From Gemella haemolysans (GTDB lineage: Bacteria; Bacillota; Bacilli; Staphylococcales; Gemellaceae), in the NCBI RefSeq assembly GCF_028308085.1, contig NZ_JAQMFS010000091.1, positions 1 to 64,000 of the forward strand: a stretch of 64,000 nucleotides of DNA, given 5' to 3'. Under the pieces are notes generated by a model that was not told the origin of the DNA, did not search any database, and was given only the letters and a program-made list of their open reading frames with translations. The first letter of the stretch is position 1; each line of letters starts with the position of its first letter. A program made the position numbers and the translations under genes. This document shows, in pieces, positions 27,342-36,454 of this stretch.

Positions 27342-28610
27342 GCAATACCAAATATTTCAGAAATTAGAGACGGCAAGAGAGTAATAACAAAAAAACCAGA
27401 ATTACTGCTTCCAGCAGGAAACTTAGAAAAATTAAAAATAGCTATTCACTATGGAGCAGATGCTGTGTTCTTAGGTGGACAGGAGTTTGGACTTCGTAGT
27501 AACGCAGATAACTTTACAATCGAAGAGATAAAAGAAGGTTGTGAATTTGCTGCAAAATATGGAGCTGATATTTATGTAACAGCGAATATTATCGCGCACG
27601 ATGAAAACTTTGAAGGATTAGATGAATTCTTAATGGCACTTCAAAATGCAGGTGTTCGAGGAATAATCGTTGCGGATCCATATATTATCGAAAGATGTAA
27701 AGCTGTTGCTCCAAAAGTAGAGGTACATATTAGTACACAACAATCTATCTCAAACTATAAAGAAGTTAGATATTGGGAAAGTGAAGGAGTACACCGTGTT
27801 GTATTAGCACGTGAAACAGGATATGAGGAAATAAAAGAAATTCGTGAAAAAACAGATGTTGAGATTGAAATGTTTGTGCACGGAGCAATGTGTATAGCAT
27901 ATTCAGGACGTTGTACTTTAAGTAACTACATGACAGCTCGTGATAGTAACCGTGGAGGTTGCTGTCAATCATGTCGTTGGAATTATGACCTTTATGAAGA
28001 AGGAACTGATGAAGATACTAAGTTATTCGATGAAGGTGCAAATCCATATGCGATGAGTCCTAAAGATTTAACTTTAATTGAAGCAGTACCAGAAATTATT
28101 GAGTTAGGTATAGATTCATTAAAAGTTGAAGGGCGAATGAAATCTATTCACTATGTTGCGACAGTTGCAAGTGTGTATAGAAAACTAATCGATGATTATT
28201 GTGCGGATCCAGATAACTTTGAGATGACGCCAGAATATAAATTAGAACTATATAAATGTGCTAACCGTGATACAGCAATGTCATTCTTCTATGAAATACC
28301 TAAGTATTCTGAACAGATGTTTGGAAATGAGGGTGGTAAGAAAACAAATTATGATTTCGTTGGACAAGTTCTTCACTATGATGAAGAAACTCAAATCGCA
28401 ACAATTCAACAACGAAACTTCTTTAAAACAGGTCAAGAAGTCGAATTCTTTGGACCTGAGATTGATACTTTTAGACAAGTTATCGGGGAAATTTATGATG
28501 AAGATGGTGAATTGTTAGATGCAGCAAGACATCCACTTCAAATTATTAGAACAAAATTAGACTCTAGAGTATTTAAAAGCAATATGATGCGAAAGGAAAT
28601 GGGACGATAA
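27339..28610 (+). CDS. trhP2: tRNA hydroxylation protein TrhP2 (U32 family)
   Basis: 423 residues. The U32 signature [15 protein letters not shown] is followed by a cysteine cluster (GGCCQSCRW), together the four-cysteine set expected to hold an iron-sulfur centre. The start [20 protein letters not shown] agrees with the YrrO/TrhP2 family, so the ATG at 27339 is right even though its ribosome site is far upstream. It acts with TrhP1 in wobble uridine hydroxylation. It overlaps udk by one base (TAATG). Confidence 0.9.
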   Translation: MAIPNISEIRDGKRVITKKPELLLPAGNLEKLKIAIHYGADAVFLGGQEFGLRSNADNFTIEEIKEGCEFAAKYGADIYVTANIIAHDENFEGLDEFLMALQNAGVRGIIVADPYIIERCKAVAPKVEVHISTQQSISNYKEVRYWESEGVHRVVLARETGYEEIKEIREKTDVEIEMFVHGAMCIAYSGRCTLSNYMTARDSNRGGCCQSCRWNYDLYEEGTDEDTKLFDEGANPYAMSPKDLTLIEAVPEIIELGIDSLKVEGRMKSIHYVATVASVYRKLIDDYCADPDNFEMTPEYKLELYKCANRDTAMSFFYEIPKYSEQMFGNEGGKKTNYDFVGQVLHYDEETQIATIQQRNFFKTGQEVEFFGPEIDTFRQVIGEIYDEDGELLDAARHPLQIIRTKLDSRVFKSNMMRKEMGR

Positions 28611-29236
28611 TGACTACAAAACGACCAAAAATTATCGGTATTGTTGGGGGAAGCGGTAGTGGTAAAACAACCGTTACTAAAAGAATTATAGACGAGCTAA
28701 CTCAAGATAAAGTTGCTTTAATTGAGCAAGATTATTATTATAAAGACCAAAGCCATATGACTATGGATGAAAGAGTTAAAACAAATTATGATCATCCGAG
28801 TGCATTTGATAATGAGTTACTTTATAATCACTTATTAGAATTAATTGAGGGGAAAGCTGTCGAACTTCCGGTTTATGATTATGTAAATCATACTCGTAGT
28901 AAAGAACAAAAACACCAAGAACCTAAAGATGTAATTATCATCGAAGGTATGTTTGGTTTATATTCAGAAAAACTACGAGAATTAATGGATATTAAAATTT
29001 TTGTTGATACACCTAGTGATTTACGTATTTTAAGACGACTATTACGTGATATTAATGAACGTGGAAGAACTGTAGAATCAGTAATTAATCAATATTTAGT
29101 GTCTGTTAGACCAATGCATGAGAAATATATTAAACCTACAAAACAATATGCAGATATTATCGTTCCAGATGGTGGATATAACGATATAGCTATCGACATT
29201 TTAATAACAAAAATTAAATCGCTACTAGCAAAATAA
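28610..29236 (+). CDS. udk: Uridine kinase
   Basis: 208 residues with the Walker A motif GGSGSGKT at 13-20, and the substrate motifs DYYYKDQ and YDHPSAFD typical of uridine/cytidine kinase. It phosphorylates uridine and cytidine to UMP and CMP with GTP or ATP. Start overlaps the trhP2 stop, so the two are translationally coupled. Together with the HAD-Cdd fusion at the left end it covers pyrimidine salvage. Confidence 0.95.
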   Translation: MTTKRPKIIGIVGGSGSGKTTVTKRIIDELTQDKVALIEQDYYYKDQSHMTMDERVKTNYDHPSAFDNELLYNHLLELIEGKAVELPVYDYVNHTRSKEQKHQEPKDVIIIEGMFGLYSEKLRELMDIKIFVDTPSDLRILRRLLRDINERGRTVESVINQYLVSVRPMHEKYIKPTKQYADIIVPDGGYNDIAIDILITKIKSLLAK

Positions 29237-29284
29237 TTAAAAAAAAGATATAATATAGAGTAGACTAAAAAAAGGAGTACCACT

Positions 29285-29773
29285 ATGGCTTTAGAAGAAA
29301 AATTAGAATATCAAATGACCCAAGAAGGTTATGACAAACTTGTTGAAGAATTAGAACATTATAAAAAAGTTAAACGTCCAGAAGTAATTGAAAAAATTAA
29401 AATTGCACGTAGTTTCGGGGACTTATCTGAGAACTCTGAGTACGATGCAGCAAAAGATGAACAAGGATTTATCGAACAAAGAATTTTAGAAATGGAACAA
29501 ATGATTCGTTATGCTGTTATTATCGAATTAGATGAAAAATCAAGTGCAATTCGTCTTGGTAACACAGTAACTTATCAAGAATTACCTGATGGTTTAACTG
29601 AAACTTATAAAATTGTAGGTAGTGCGGAAGCTAACCCATTTGAATACAAAATTTCAAATGAATCTCCAGTAGCACAAGCATTATTAGGAAAAGAAGTAGG
29701 GGATGTTGCGAAAGTATCATTACCAACTGGACCTGAAGATTCAATGGATATCAAAATTCTAGCGGTAGAATAG
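29285..29773 (+). CDS. greA: Transcription elongation factor GreA
   Basis: 162 residues, standard length, with an N-terminal coiled coil (about 10-75) carrying the [18 protein letters not shown] tip (acidic residues D and E that enter the RNA polymerase channel) and a C-terminal FKBP-like domain. It restarts backtracked RNA polymerase by stimulating transcript cleavage. Ribosome site AAAGGAG precedes the ATG. It follows udk by 48 nt, as in Bacillus. Confidence 0.97.
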   Translation: MALEEKLEYQMTQEGYDKLVEELEHYKKVKRPEVIEKIKIARSFGDLSENSEYDAAKDEQGFIEQRILEMEQMIRYAVIIELDEKSSAIRLGNTVTYQELPDGLTETYKIVGSAEANPFEYKISNESPVAQALLGKEVGDVAKVSLPTGPEDSMDIKILAVE

Positions 29774-29777
29774 TATT

Positions 29778-30461
29778 ATGATAGCATTAATCGGTGCAAT
29801 GCCAGAAGAAGTGGCTATAATAAAAGAAAAAATAGAAAATTTACAAGAGAAAAAAATAGCACATGTAACATTTTATGAAGGTAAATATGAAGGACGAGAT
29901 ATTGTTCTTATGTTAAGTTTACCAGGGAAGGTGAATGCCGCTATTGCTACAACTCTATTATTAGATCACTATAAACCAGAGTATGTGATTAATATAGGTA
30001 CATGTGGTGCACTGCAAGGTGATATGGAAATTGGTGATATGATTGTTGCCACAGAGGTGAGACATTTTGATGTTGATGCAACAGAGTTTGGCTATGAAAT
30101 AGGTCAAGTTCCGCAAATGCCAGCAGCATATAAGAGTGATGAAGAGTTACAAAAATTAGCTTCTGAAATCAACTTACCAAATCATAAGATTCACTTTGGT
30201 TTAGTAGGAACATCAGATTCATTTATCTCTAATAAAGAGTTAAAAAAAGGAATATTGAAAAACTTTCCTAATATGCAAGTAGTTGAGATGGAAGCAGCAG
30301 CAATTGCTCAAACTTGTTACCAATTTGGAACAAAATTTATAGTTTGCCGTAGTGTAAGTGATAAAGCAGAAGAAGGAACAAGAGTTACTTTTGATGAATT
30401 TTTACAAATAGCTGCAGTAAACTCGTCAATTTTAACTACAGAACTAATTAAAAAACTTTAA
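29778..30461 (+). CDS. mtnN: 5'-methylthioadenosine/S-adenosylhomocysteine nucleosidase
   Basis: 227 residues beginning MIALIGAMPEEVAIIKEKI, the typical MTA/SAH nucleosidase start, with catalytic motif VVEMEAAAIAQ (the Glu that binds ribose) and the late RSVSDKA block with the catalytic Asp. It cleaves SAH and MTA formed by SAM-dependent reactions, including the methylation by TrmR in the same operon. Only 4 nt follow the greA stop and there is no clear ribosome site, so translation is probably coupled. Confidence 0.95.
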   Translation: MIALIGAMPEEVAIIKEKIENLQEKKIAHVTFYEGKYEGRDIVLMLSLPGKVNAAIATTLLLDHYKPEYVINIGTCGALQGDMEIGDMIVATEVRHFDVDATEFGYEIGQVPQMPAAYKSDEELQKLASEINLPNHKIHFGLVGTSDSFISNKELKKGILKNFPNMQVVEMEAAAIAQTCYQFGTKFIVCRSVSDKAEEGTRVTFDEFLQIAAVNSSILTTELIKKL

Positions 30462-30475
30462 AATTAATTATAGAT

Positions 30476-30507
30476 CAGCAAAGGAGAGCAAGAGCTTTTC
30501 TTTGCTG
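30476..30507 (+). other. Strong stem-loop without T-run
   Basis: Fourteen-bp stem CAGCAAAGGAGAGC/GCTTTTCTTTGCTG (two wobble pairs) with an AAGA loop, 14 nt after the mtnN stop and 30 nt before the next start. No U-tract follows, so it is not a classic terminator; it may mark an RNA 3' end or processing site. Confidence 0.55.
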
Positions 30508-30536
30508 TAATATTTATGTGAAGTAGGAGGGAAAGT

Positions 30537-30944
30537 ATGATAACTATATTATCGAAATTATTTTTAGCACTTACATCTGAAAAACTTCCGAGCTATACTT
30601 TGAAATCAATTAAAAGTGGTGGCTATACAAAAGAAGAATTAGATATTATCTGTAAAATTGTGAAAGATGATTATACAAGATATAAAAAAGGTTTTAAAGC
30701 TTCAGTAGTAATGGTATTTTTTACAACTTCACTCATATTATTCCTCGGATTCTATCAAGGAGCCTATAGAGCGTTTTTAATTGAGATGTTAATTTTGTAT
30801 ATTGTAATATTTACATTGATGTTTATTTTGATATATGTACAAAAAGTCAATAAAATTCGAAAAACATTTTTAAAAGCGGTGAAAAAAGGTTATCCAGAAT
30901 TATATAATGAATACGAAGATAAGTTATATGAATATGTAGATTAA
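30537..30944 (+). CDS. Two-pass membrane protein, unknown
   Basis: 135 residues; ribosome site AGGAGGG. The N-terminal 55 residues are soluble and basic, followed by two membrane helices (about 56-75 and 80-103) and a basic C-terminal segment. I do not recognise a family. It lies between mtnN and the flippase-like gene on the same strand with a gap of about 100 nt on the right, so it may belong to either group. Confidence 0.7.
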   Translation: MITILSKLFLALTSEKLPSYTLKSIKSGGYTKEELDIICKIVKDDYTRYKKGFKASVVMVFFTTSLILFLGFYQGAYRAFLIEMLILYIVIFTLMFILIYVQKVNKIRKTFLKAVKKGYPELYNEYEDKLYEYVD

Positions 30945-31043
30945 AAAATATTATAGTCATAATTTTATGTAATTAATTGTATTGAAAAAAAAGTTATAAA
31001 ATGTTAATATAAAGTAGATAAATATTATTTAAGGAAAAGAAAA

Positions 31044-32009
31044 ATGAAAAATATTACTGAGAGTAGATCCTTTAATTATTTGAAGAATTTAGTTCAGATA
31101 AGCTTAGGATTATTGATATTTTATTTAATTTTTTCCTATTTTAAAAAAGAGATAGTTAGTTTAGATTTTAAAAAAATACATCATCTTACCTTAACTATAG
31201 GAGAGGTGAAATTTTTAGTAGTTTTATTATTCGGATTATTCGGTATAAGTATTTTATGTCTTTACGATTATTTTGTCCTTAAAGCTATTAATTTAACGAA
31301 AAATATGTCTTCATTCCGTATTTTTAAAATCAGCTTTATGACTAACACACTGAATATGGTTCTAGGTTTTGGTGGCTTTATTGGTGCTGGACTTAGATAT
31401 TATATGTATAAACCTTATACAAAAAACGGGAAAACATTAGTTACTGCAATAGGAATGATTTTAATTTCTATGCTTTCAGGTATTAGTTTGTTATCAATTT
31501 TTGTGGTTCTTAATGTATTTCCAGGTCAGGCGTTATATGCTGATAATAAAATTTTTTATTATTCTTTAATTCTGATGTCGTTATTTTTACCATTGTATCT
31601 ATTTTTTAATTTGAGAAAACCAAGAATTAGAACGGATAGATACTTGAGTGTTAAATTGACAGTGATTTCTTTTTTAGAATGGGTATTTGCGGCTCTTATC
31701 ATACTAGTGATTTTATATTTTTATACGGGTGATTTAGTTGCTGATAAGGAATTGCAAATAATGGGAGTTATAATAGTAGCTTCAATAGTGGGGTTATTAA
31801 CTATGATTCCTGGAGGATTAGGTACTTTTGACACATTAGTGCTAATTGGTCTTAAAAACTTAGGGATTAATCCAGAAATAATAGGAGCAACTATTGTAAT
31901 ATACAGATTAGCATATTACGTTGTTCCATTTTCTATAGGATGTCTAATGTTTTTAAGTGAAGGAATAAGAATTATAAAAAATAAATTTAAGAGAGGAGAA
32001 AAGTTATGA
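31044..32009 (+). CDS. Flippase-like membrane protein (MprF N-terminal / UPF0104 type)
   Basis: 321 residues with about eight membrane segments and the conserved glycine-rich blocks NMVLGFGGFIGAGLRYYMY and MTIPGGLGTFDTLVL-type core (around 255-270), typical of the lysylphosphatidylglycerol synthase TM region without the synthetase domain. Family members move lipids or glycolipids across the membrane; the substrate here is unknown. Its stop overlaps the start of the PlsY-like gene by four bases (ATGA), so the two are tightly coupled. Confidence 0.82.
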   Translation: MKNITESRSFNYLKNLVQISLGLLIFYLIFSYFKKEIVSLDFKKIHHLTLTIGEVKFLVVLLFGLFGISILCLYDYFVLKAINLTKNMSSFRIFKISFMTNTLNMVLGFGGFIGAGLRYYMYKPYTKNGKTLVTAIGMILISMLSGISLLSIFVVLNVFPGQALYADNKIFYYSLILMSLFLPLYLFFNLRKPRIRTDRYLSVKLTVISFLEWVFAALIILVILYFYTGDLVADKELQIMGVIIVASIVGLLTMIPGGLGTFDTLVLIGLKNLGINPEIIGATIVIYRLAYYVVPFSIGCLMFLSEGIRIIKNKFKRGEKL

Positions 32010-32605
32010 TTTCAATGGTAATTTACGCGATTTTAGCCTATCTTATTGGGAATATAATGGGTGGAAAATTATTAGAAAAAATATATAAAGAAGAATTTAC
32101 TAATAAAGGATCAGGTAATGTTGGTGCTAGAAATGCAGGACGAATTTTAGGTCCTAGATCGTTTTTATTTGTATTAGCGGTAGATTTCTTCAAAGGATTT
32201 TTAGTAGTTATACTTTTAAAAATTTTAGCTGTTGATTCTAAAATAATATATATATGCATACTTTTAGTATTACTAGGGCATATAAAACCTGTTGTCTTTA
32301 AGTTTAAAGGTGGGAAAGGAGTTGCTACGTTTTTTGGTTGTCTAGCGGCTCTGTCGATTAATTTATTCTTAATTATGATACTTTGTACATTAGTTATTGC
32401 AATTATCGTAAAAAGTTTAACGATTGGATTCTATTCAAGTCTTCCATTCGTAACGTATATCAACTATGTTGAGAACCCATCATTCTTAATTTTAGGAATA
32501 TTTATTTTAGTTGTTGTATTATTAGGTGTGGTAGCGGTTGAAGACATAGAAAATTCATTTGATAAATATTTTAGTGTAAGAAAAATTAAGAAATCAGTTC
32601 GATAG
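32006..32605 (+). CDS. PlsY-family glycerol-3-phosphate acyltransferase
   Basis: 199 residues with five or so membrane helices. The three PlsY motifs are present: GSGNVGARNAGR (the usual form is GSGNxGATN, so GARN is a variant), GHIKPVVFKFKGGKGVAT, and a late VEDIENS segment. PlsY acylates glycerol-3-phosphate from acyl-phosphate, the first step of phospholipid synthesis. Coupling to a flippase-like gene suggests either a housekeeping PlsY or a paralogue with a special lipid product; the window cannot decide. Confidence 0.85.
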   Translation: MISMVIYAILAYLIGNIMGGKLLEKIYKEEFTNKGSGNVGARNAGRILGPRSFLFVLAVDFFKGFLVVILLKILAVDSKIIYICILLVLLGHIKPVVFKFKGGKGVATFFGCLAALSINLFLIMILCTLVIAIIVKSLTIGFYSSLPFVTYINYVENPSFLILGIFILVVVLLGVVAVEDIENSFDKYFSVRKIKKSVR

Positions 32606-32625
32606 TGAGCTGATTTCTTTTTTTG
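32588..32625 (+). terminator. Terminator of the flippase-plsY pair
   Basis: Thirteen-bp stem AAGAAATCAGTTC/GAGCTGATTTCTT, loop of six, followed by seven T. It overlaps the stop codon and also reaches the end of the convergent minus-strand gene. Confidence 0.85.
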
Positions 32626-33018
32626 TTATTTAGAATTGTTTTTTCGTAGTTCTTTTCTTATAAGCAGAGTACGCTTAATATGAAGTATAAGATAGATTAG
32701 GAGAAAAATAACAGAAATTATAGTCGTAATAAAAAGATATAATTCAGATGAAAACATTCTAGTATTGATAAATAATGAATGTAAATACATTGTTAGAAAA
32801 GCCATGGTGAATGTTATAATCTCATACTTTAAAAAAATAAGAATCTTAGTTGTTTTTATTATTAATTTTTCTTTTTCCCTATTATATCTCATAAAACTAG
32901 CATAAATAAGTATTGGTATAGTTAAATAATAATAAATGTTGTTTTTTGTGACGAAAAAAACTATTGAAAGTACGACAAACAACATAAGGCTGATGATTAA
33001 ATAAATTCTACTTTTCAT
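32626..33018 (-). CDS. Four-helix membrane protein, unknown
   Basis: 130 residues with four hydrophobic segments (about 5-22, 27-42, 60-80, 93-113) and basic ends. No motif is recognised. The minus-strand start has a GGAGG site (AAAGGAGGAAAAAT). It is convergent with plsY and divergent from the metallothionein-like gene. Codon use and AT content look like the neighbours. Confidence 0.7.
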   Translation of the reverse strand: MKSRIYLIISLMLFVVLSIVFFVTKNNIYYYLTIPILIYASFMRYNREKEKLIIKTTKILIFLKYEIITFTMAFLTMYLHSLFINTRMFSSELYLFITTIISVIFLLIYLILHIKRTLLIRKELRKNNSK

Positions 33019-33193
33019 CTATTTTTCCTCCTTTGAAATGAGATTTAATCTAGAATAAGTATATTTTTTTATTGATGTTATTAAATTTCTAATGTTCAAT
33101 TTTATTATAACATATGGAATAAATAATAGGTAAAGAATAGTAACTAAATTAGTGATTTCAACTAATTAATTTTTAGAAATAAAATCGTCCTTG

Positions 33194-33273
33194 TTACGAT
33201 TTATAGGTGTATAAATCGTAATAGTTACTTAAGACGAGAATCTATTGACTTGTTATATAAAACATAATAAAAT
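33194..33273 (+). promoter_or_regulatory. Promoter and upstream dyad of the metallothionein-like gene
   Basis: The promoter is TTGACT (33245-33250), 17-bp spacer, TAAAAT (33268-33273). Upstream at 33194-33221 is an 11-bp perfect inverted repeat, TTACGATTTAT and ATAAATCGTAA with a 6-bp spacer. It has no T-run, so it looks like an operator and not a terminator. The regulator is unknown. Confidence 0.6.
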
Positions 33274-33307
33274 TTAAGTATAGAATAAAAATACGGAGGT
33301 GGTAAAG

Positions 33308-33499
33308 ATGACTAAATGTGAATGCGAACACCACTGTCACTGTCATGATGCAGTAGAAGATTGCAAATGTGGAAATTGTGTTGAAGGAACTTGTGACTGT
33401 AAAGAAGGTTGTGCGTGCGGATGCCACAATGCAAAAGAAGATTGTGAATGTGGAAATTGCAAAACTGGTGATTGTCACTGCGATAAACACGCTGCATAA
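33308..33499 (+). CDS. Cysteine-rich metallothionein-like protein
   Basis: 63 residues from the ATG at 33308, which has GGAGGT upstream (a GTG at 33299 overlaps that site). It contains 17 Cys and 7 His, mostly in CxC and CxxC spacing. Two copies of a unit are visible: EDCKCGNCVEGTCDC and EDCECGNCKTGDCHC, separated by a CACGC block. No aromatic residue occurs. This is the profile of a metallothionein that binds Zn, Cu or Cd in the cytoplasm; no signal peptide is seen. It has its own promoter, upstream dyad and terminator. I cannot place it in a named metallothionein family. Confidence 0.8.
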   Translation: MTKCECEHHCHCHDAVEDCKCGNCVEGTCDCKEGCACGCHNAKEDCECGNCKTGDCHCDKHAA

Positions 33500-33507
33500 C
33501 TAAAGAT

Positions 33508-33540
33508 GAGATCTGAGAAAGTGTCAGATCTCTCTTTTTT
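33508..33540 (+). terminator. Terminator of the metallothionein-like gene
   Basis: Nine-bp perfect stem GAGATCTGA/TCAGATCTC with a seven-base loop and TCTTTTTT behind it. Confidence 0.88.
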
Positions 33541-34142
33541 CAGGGCTGGTATAAATATATACTATTATGAAGTGGGAATAATTATAATAAATGATATTTA
33601 TATATGATGAGTAGCTTAATCACAATCAAAAATCTTAATAATTAATACACATTAGTGTATTTAATAGGTTACTTCATAGAAATTTAAAGTTTACATAAAT
33701 TCTGAAGAATAATTAATTAACTTCAATTTTTAAGTGTTTAAAAGTATATAAACCCACAAGAAAACGCTTTACATCAAACTTATTATTTATGATTAGATTC
33801 TTAATAAACGACATAATTTCTTAAAAAAACTATTCTTATTATCTTTAATTAGTTTATTTTAATTCTGTATCTATAAAAATTTAGAGAGAGTTTATATAAA
33901 GTGTAGAATAAGAAAAATGATAGTATATGCAAATGGAAGAAATCTGTTTTATTCTGTTTGTTGAAAGTTTTAGGTTGTAGTAGTACAGAATCAAGAAATA
34001 TTACTGAGATAAATATTGTTATTTTATTGAGCTCATTGATTTGACTTTTTTTCGAAAACATTGTATATTATTAAAGTAATATATGATTAAAACATAATTT
34101 ATACACATTTAATAAATATATATACAAACTTTGGAGGTTATT
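33541..34142 (+). promoter_or_regulatory. Long intergenic region with promoter and possible cre of the dehydrogenase operon
   Basis: About 600 nt without a gene. The promoter is TTGACT (34041-34046), 17-bp spacer, TATATT (34064-34069). A dyad TATATTA/TAATATA (34064-34083) overlaps the -10. AGAAAACGCTTTACA at 33759-33773 resembles a CcpA cre core (AAAACGCTTT). AATACAC/GTGTATT at 33644-33661 is another short dyad. The rest is AT-rich with stops in all frames. Confidence 0.55.
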
Positions 34143-35123
34143 ATGGTAAAAACATCAAAAGATTTAACTAAACAAGAGCATTTAGAAATGTATGAACTAA
34201 TGCACCTTATTAGAGATTTTGATATGGAGTTAAGTAAACTATACTCTCGTGGTTTAGTTCACGGTATGACTCACTATTCAGTAGGAGAAGAAGCAGCTAA
34301 CGTTGGAGCTATTTATCCATTAAGAAAAGAAGACTTAATGTACTCTAACCACCGTGGTCACGGGCAAACAATTGCCAAAGGTATTGAAATTGACCGTATG
34401 ATGGCTGAAATCCTTGGTAAAGAAACTGGTCAATGTAAAGGACGTGGAGGAAGTATGCACGTTTATGACCTTGAACAAGGAAACATGGGATGTAACGGTA
34501 TCGTTGGTGGAGGACACGGTTTAAGTACTGGTGCCGCTCTAGCTCAAAAAATGAAAAAAACAGGTAATGTTGTAATTTGTTGTATGGGTGATGGGGCTAC
34601 TAACGAAGGAAGTTTCCACGAATGTTTAAACATGGCATCTAACTGGGATTTACCACTTATTTTCTACGTAATTAATAATAAATATGGTATTTCAATGGCT
34701 CAAGAAAGATGTATGCGTGTTAAAGAAATTACTGAACGTGCTGCTTCATACAGAATCAAAGGAATCCATGTTGAGGATGGAAACGATGTGTTAGCTGTAT
34801 ATGATGCAATGCAAGAAGCTATCGAACATGCAAGAAGTGGAAAAGGTCCTGTTTTAGTAGAAGCAGTATCTTACAGATGGTTTGGGCACTCAGCTTCAGA
34901 TGCTGGTAAATACCGTAGTCGTGAAGAAGTAGCAGAATGGAAACTTAAAGATCCTAACGTAAAATATAAAAACTACTTATTAGAAAATGGAATTGCTACA
35001 GAAGAAGAATTAAAAGAAATCGAAGATAGATCAAAAGCAACTATCGATGATGCTGTAGAATTTGCTAAAGAATCAAAAGTTGCTGATGGTTCAATTGCAT
35101 TCCAAGATAACTACGCTGACTAA
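34143..35123 (+). CDS. Pyruvate/acetoin dehydrogenase E1 alpha subunit
   Basis: 326 residues from the ATG at 34143; a TTG at 34131 overlaps the GGAGGT site. The thiamine diphosphate motif starts at GDGATNEGSFHE and ends at NNKYGIS, and the phosphorylation-loop-like RWFGHSASDAGKYRS follows. With E1 beta it decarboxylates the 2-oxo acid and passes the acyl group to lipoyl-E2. The A-B-C-L gene order was long annotated as acetoin dehydrogenase in streptococci, where it acts as pyruvate dehydrogenase; I favour PDH because no other PDH is visible, but cannot exclude acetoin. Confidence 0.92.
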   Translation: MVKTSKDLTKQEHLEMYELMHLIRDFDMELSKLYSRGLVHGMTHYSVGEEAANVGAIYPLRKEDLMYSNHRGHGQTIAKGIEIDRMMAEILGKETGQCKGRGGSMHVYDLEQGNMGCNGIVGGGHGLSTGAALAQKMKKTGNVVICCMGDGATNEGSFHECLNMASNWDLPLIFYVINNKYGISMAQERCMRVKEITERAASYRIKGIHVEDGNDVLAVYDAMQEAIEHARSGKGPVLVEAVSYRWFGHSASDAGKYRSREEVAEWKLKDPNVKYKNYLLENGIATEEELKEIEDRSKATIDDAVEFAKESKVADGSIAFQDNYAD

Positions 35124-35178
35124 TATTTTAGGTTAAAATAATTTAAATAATATTTTATATAATAGGAGATTAATAGTT

Positions 35179-36171
35179 ATGACTAAAGAAACAAAAATTA
35201 TGACAGTTCGTGAAGCCATAAAAGAAGCTATGACTCACGAAATGCGTGAAGATGAAAATGTATTTTTAATGGGTGAAGATGTTGGTATCTTCGGTGGTGA
35301 CTTCGGTACTACAGTAGGAATGTTAGAAGAGTTCGGACCAGAACGCGTAATTGATACACCTATTAGTGAAGCTGCAATTTGCGGTTCTGCTGCAGGGGCA
35401 GCATCAGTAGGTATGCGTCCAATCGTTGATGTAACATTTATGGATTTTGTAACAATTGGTATGGATGCTATTGTTAACCAAGCAGCACCAATGCGTTATA
35501 TGTTAGGTGGAGAAGTACAAGTACCAGTTACTTATCGTTGTGCATCTGGTGCAGGTACAGGAGCTGCAGCTCAACACTGTAAAGCTCTAGAAGCTTGGTT
35601 CTGTCACATTCCTGGGCTTAAAGTAGTAGCACCAGGTACAGCAGGAGATGTTTACTCAATTTTAAGAGCTGCAATTAGAGATAACAACCCAGTTATCTAC
35701 ATTGAACCAAAAGCGTTATTTGGACGTAAAGGTGAAGTTGAAGTAGGTAAAGTTGGTGTAATCGGAAAAGGTGACATCAAAGCAGAAGGTACTGATGTAA
35801 CATTAGTATCATGGGGAAGAATGTTAGAGCGTAGCTTAAAAGCTGCTGAAGAGTTAAAAGAAGAAGGAATTTCAGTAGAAGTAGTTGACCCAATAACATT
35901 AGTACCATTAGATACAGAATTAATCGTTAAATCTGTACAAAAAACAGGAAAATTAGTAGTTTGTCACGACTCATTCAAAACTGGTGGATTCGGTGGAGAA
36001 ATCGTTGCACGTATCGCAGAAAGTGATGCATTTGATTTCTTAGATAGCCCAATTTACCGTGTTGCAGGAGCTGACACTAACATTCCATCAGCTAAAGACT
36101 TAGAAAAATTAGTTGTACCTGATGTAGAAGACATCAAAGAAACAATTAAAAAAGCTGTAAATAAAAAATAA
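35179..36171 (+). CDS. Pyruvate/acetoin dehydrogenase E1 beta subunit
   Basis: 330 residues with the typical start MTVREAIKEAMTHEM and the E1 beta blocks MGEDVGIFGGDFGTT, TPISEAAICGSAAGAA and YIEPKALFGRKGEV. It completes the thiamine-dependent E1 heterotetramer with the gene upstream. Gap 55 nt; ribosome site AGGAGA. C-terminal transketolase-like domain carries the FKTGGFGGEIVARI block. Confidence 0.93.
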   Translation: MTKETKIMTVREAIKEAMTHEMREDENVFLMGEDVGIFGGDFGTTVGMLEEFGPERVIDTPISEAAICGSAAGAASVGMRPIVDVTFMDFVTIGMDAIVNQAAPMRYMLGGEVQVPVTYRCASGAGTGAAAQHCKALEAWFCHIPGLKVVAPGTAGDVYSILRAAIRDNNPVIYIEPKALFGRKGEVEVGKVGVIGKGDIKAEGTDVTLVSWGRMLERSLKAAEELKEEGISVEVVDPITLVPLDTELIVKSVQKTGKLVVCHDSFKTGGFGGEIVARIAESDAFDFLDSPIYRVAGADTNIPSAKDLEKLVVPDVEDIKETIKKAVNKK

Positions 36172-36202
36172 AAATTTAGTTAGCGAAGGATGTGAATAAA
36201 AC

Positions 36203-36454
36203 ATGGCAGTAGAGGTTATTATGCCAAAAGCCGGTAGTGAAATGGAAGAGGGCGAAATCGTACAATGGTTCAAAAATGAAGGTGACCATGTCGAAGCAGG
36301 TGAAGTCCTATTAGAAATTGTAACAGATAAAGTAAATATGGAAGTTGAAGCTGATGCAAGCGGAACACTATTAAAAATATTAGCACAAGCAGGAGATGTT
36401 GTACCAGTAGTTCAAACAATCGCATGGATTGGTGAACCAGGTGAAGCAATTCCT
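36203..36454 (+). repeat. Duplicated lipoyl-domain segment, E2 copy
   Basis: The first 84 codons of E2 match the first 84 codons of the E3 gene (37650-37901) at roughly 85 percent of residues and highly in DNA, including long identical stretches. It is a within-operon direct repeat. Confidence 0.85.

Noticed and set aside
28258-28518. Plus-strand frame of 86 codons inside trhP2
   Set aside because: It overlaps a well supported gene in another frame and has no ribosome site or family features.
33312-33497. Minus-strand frames over the metallothionein-like gene
   Set aside because: They are mirror images of the cysteine-rich frame; only the plus strand has a promoter, ribosome site and terminator.
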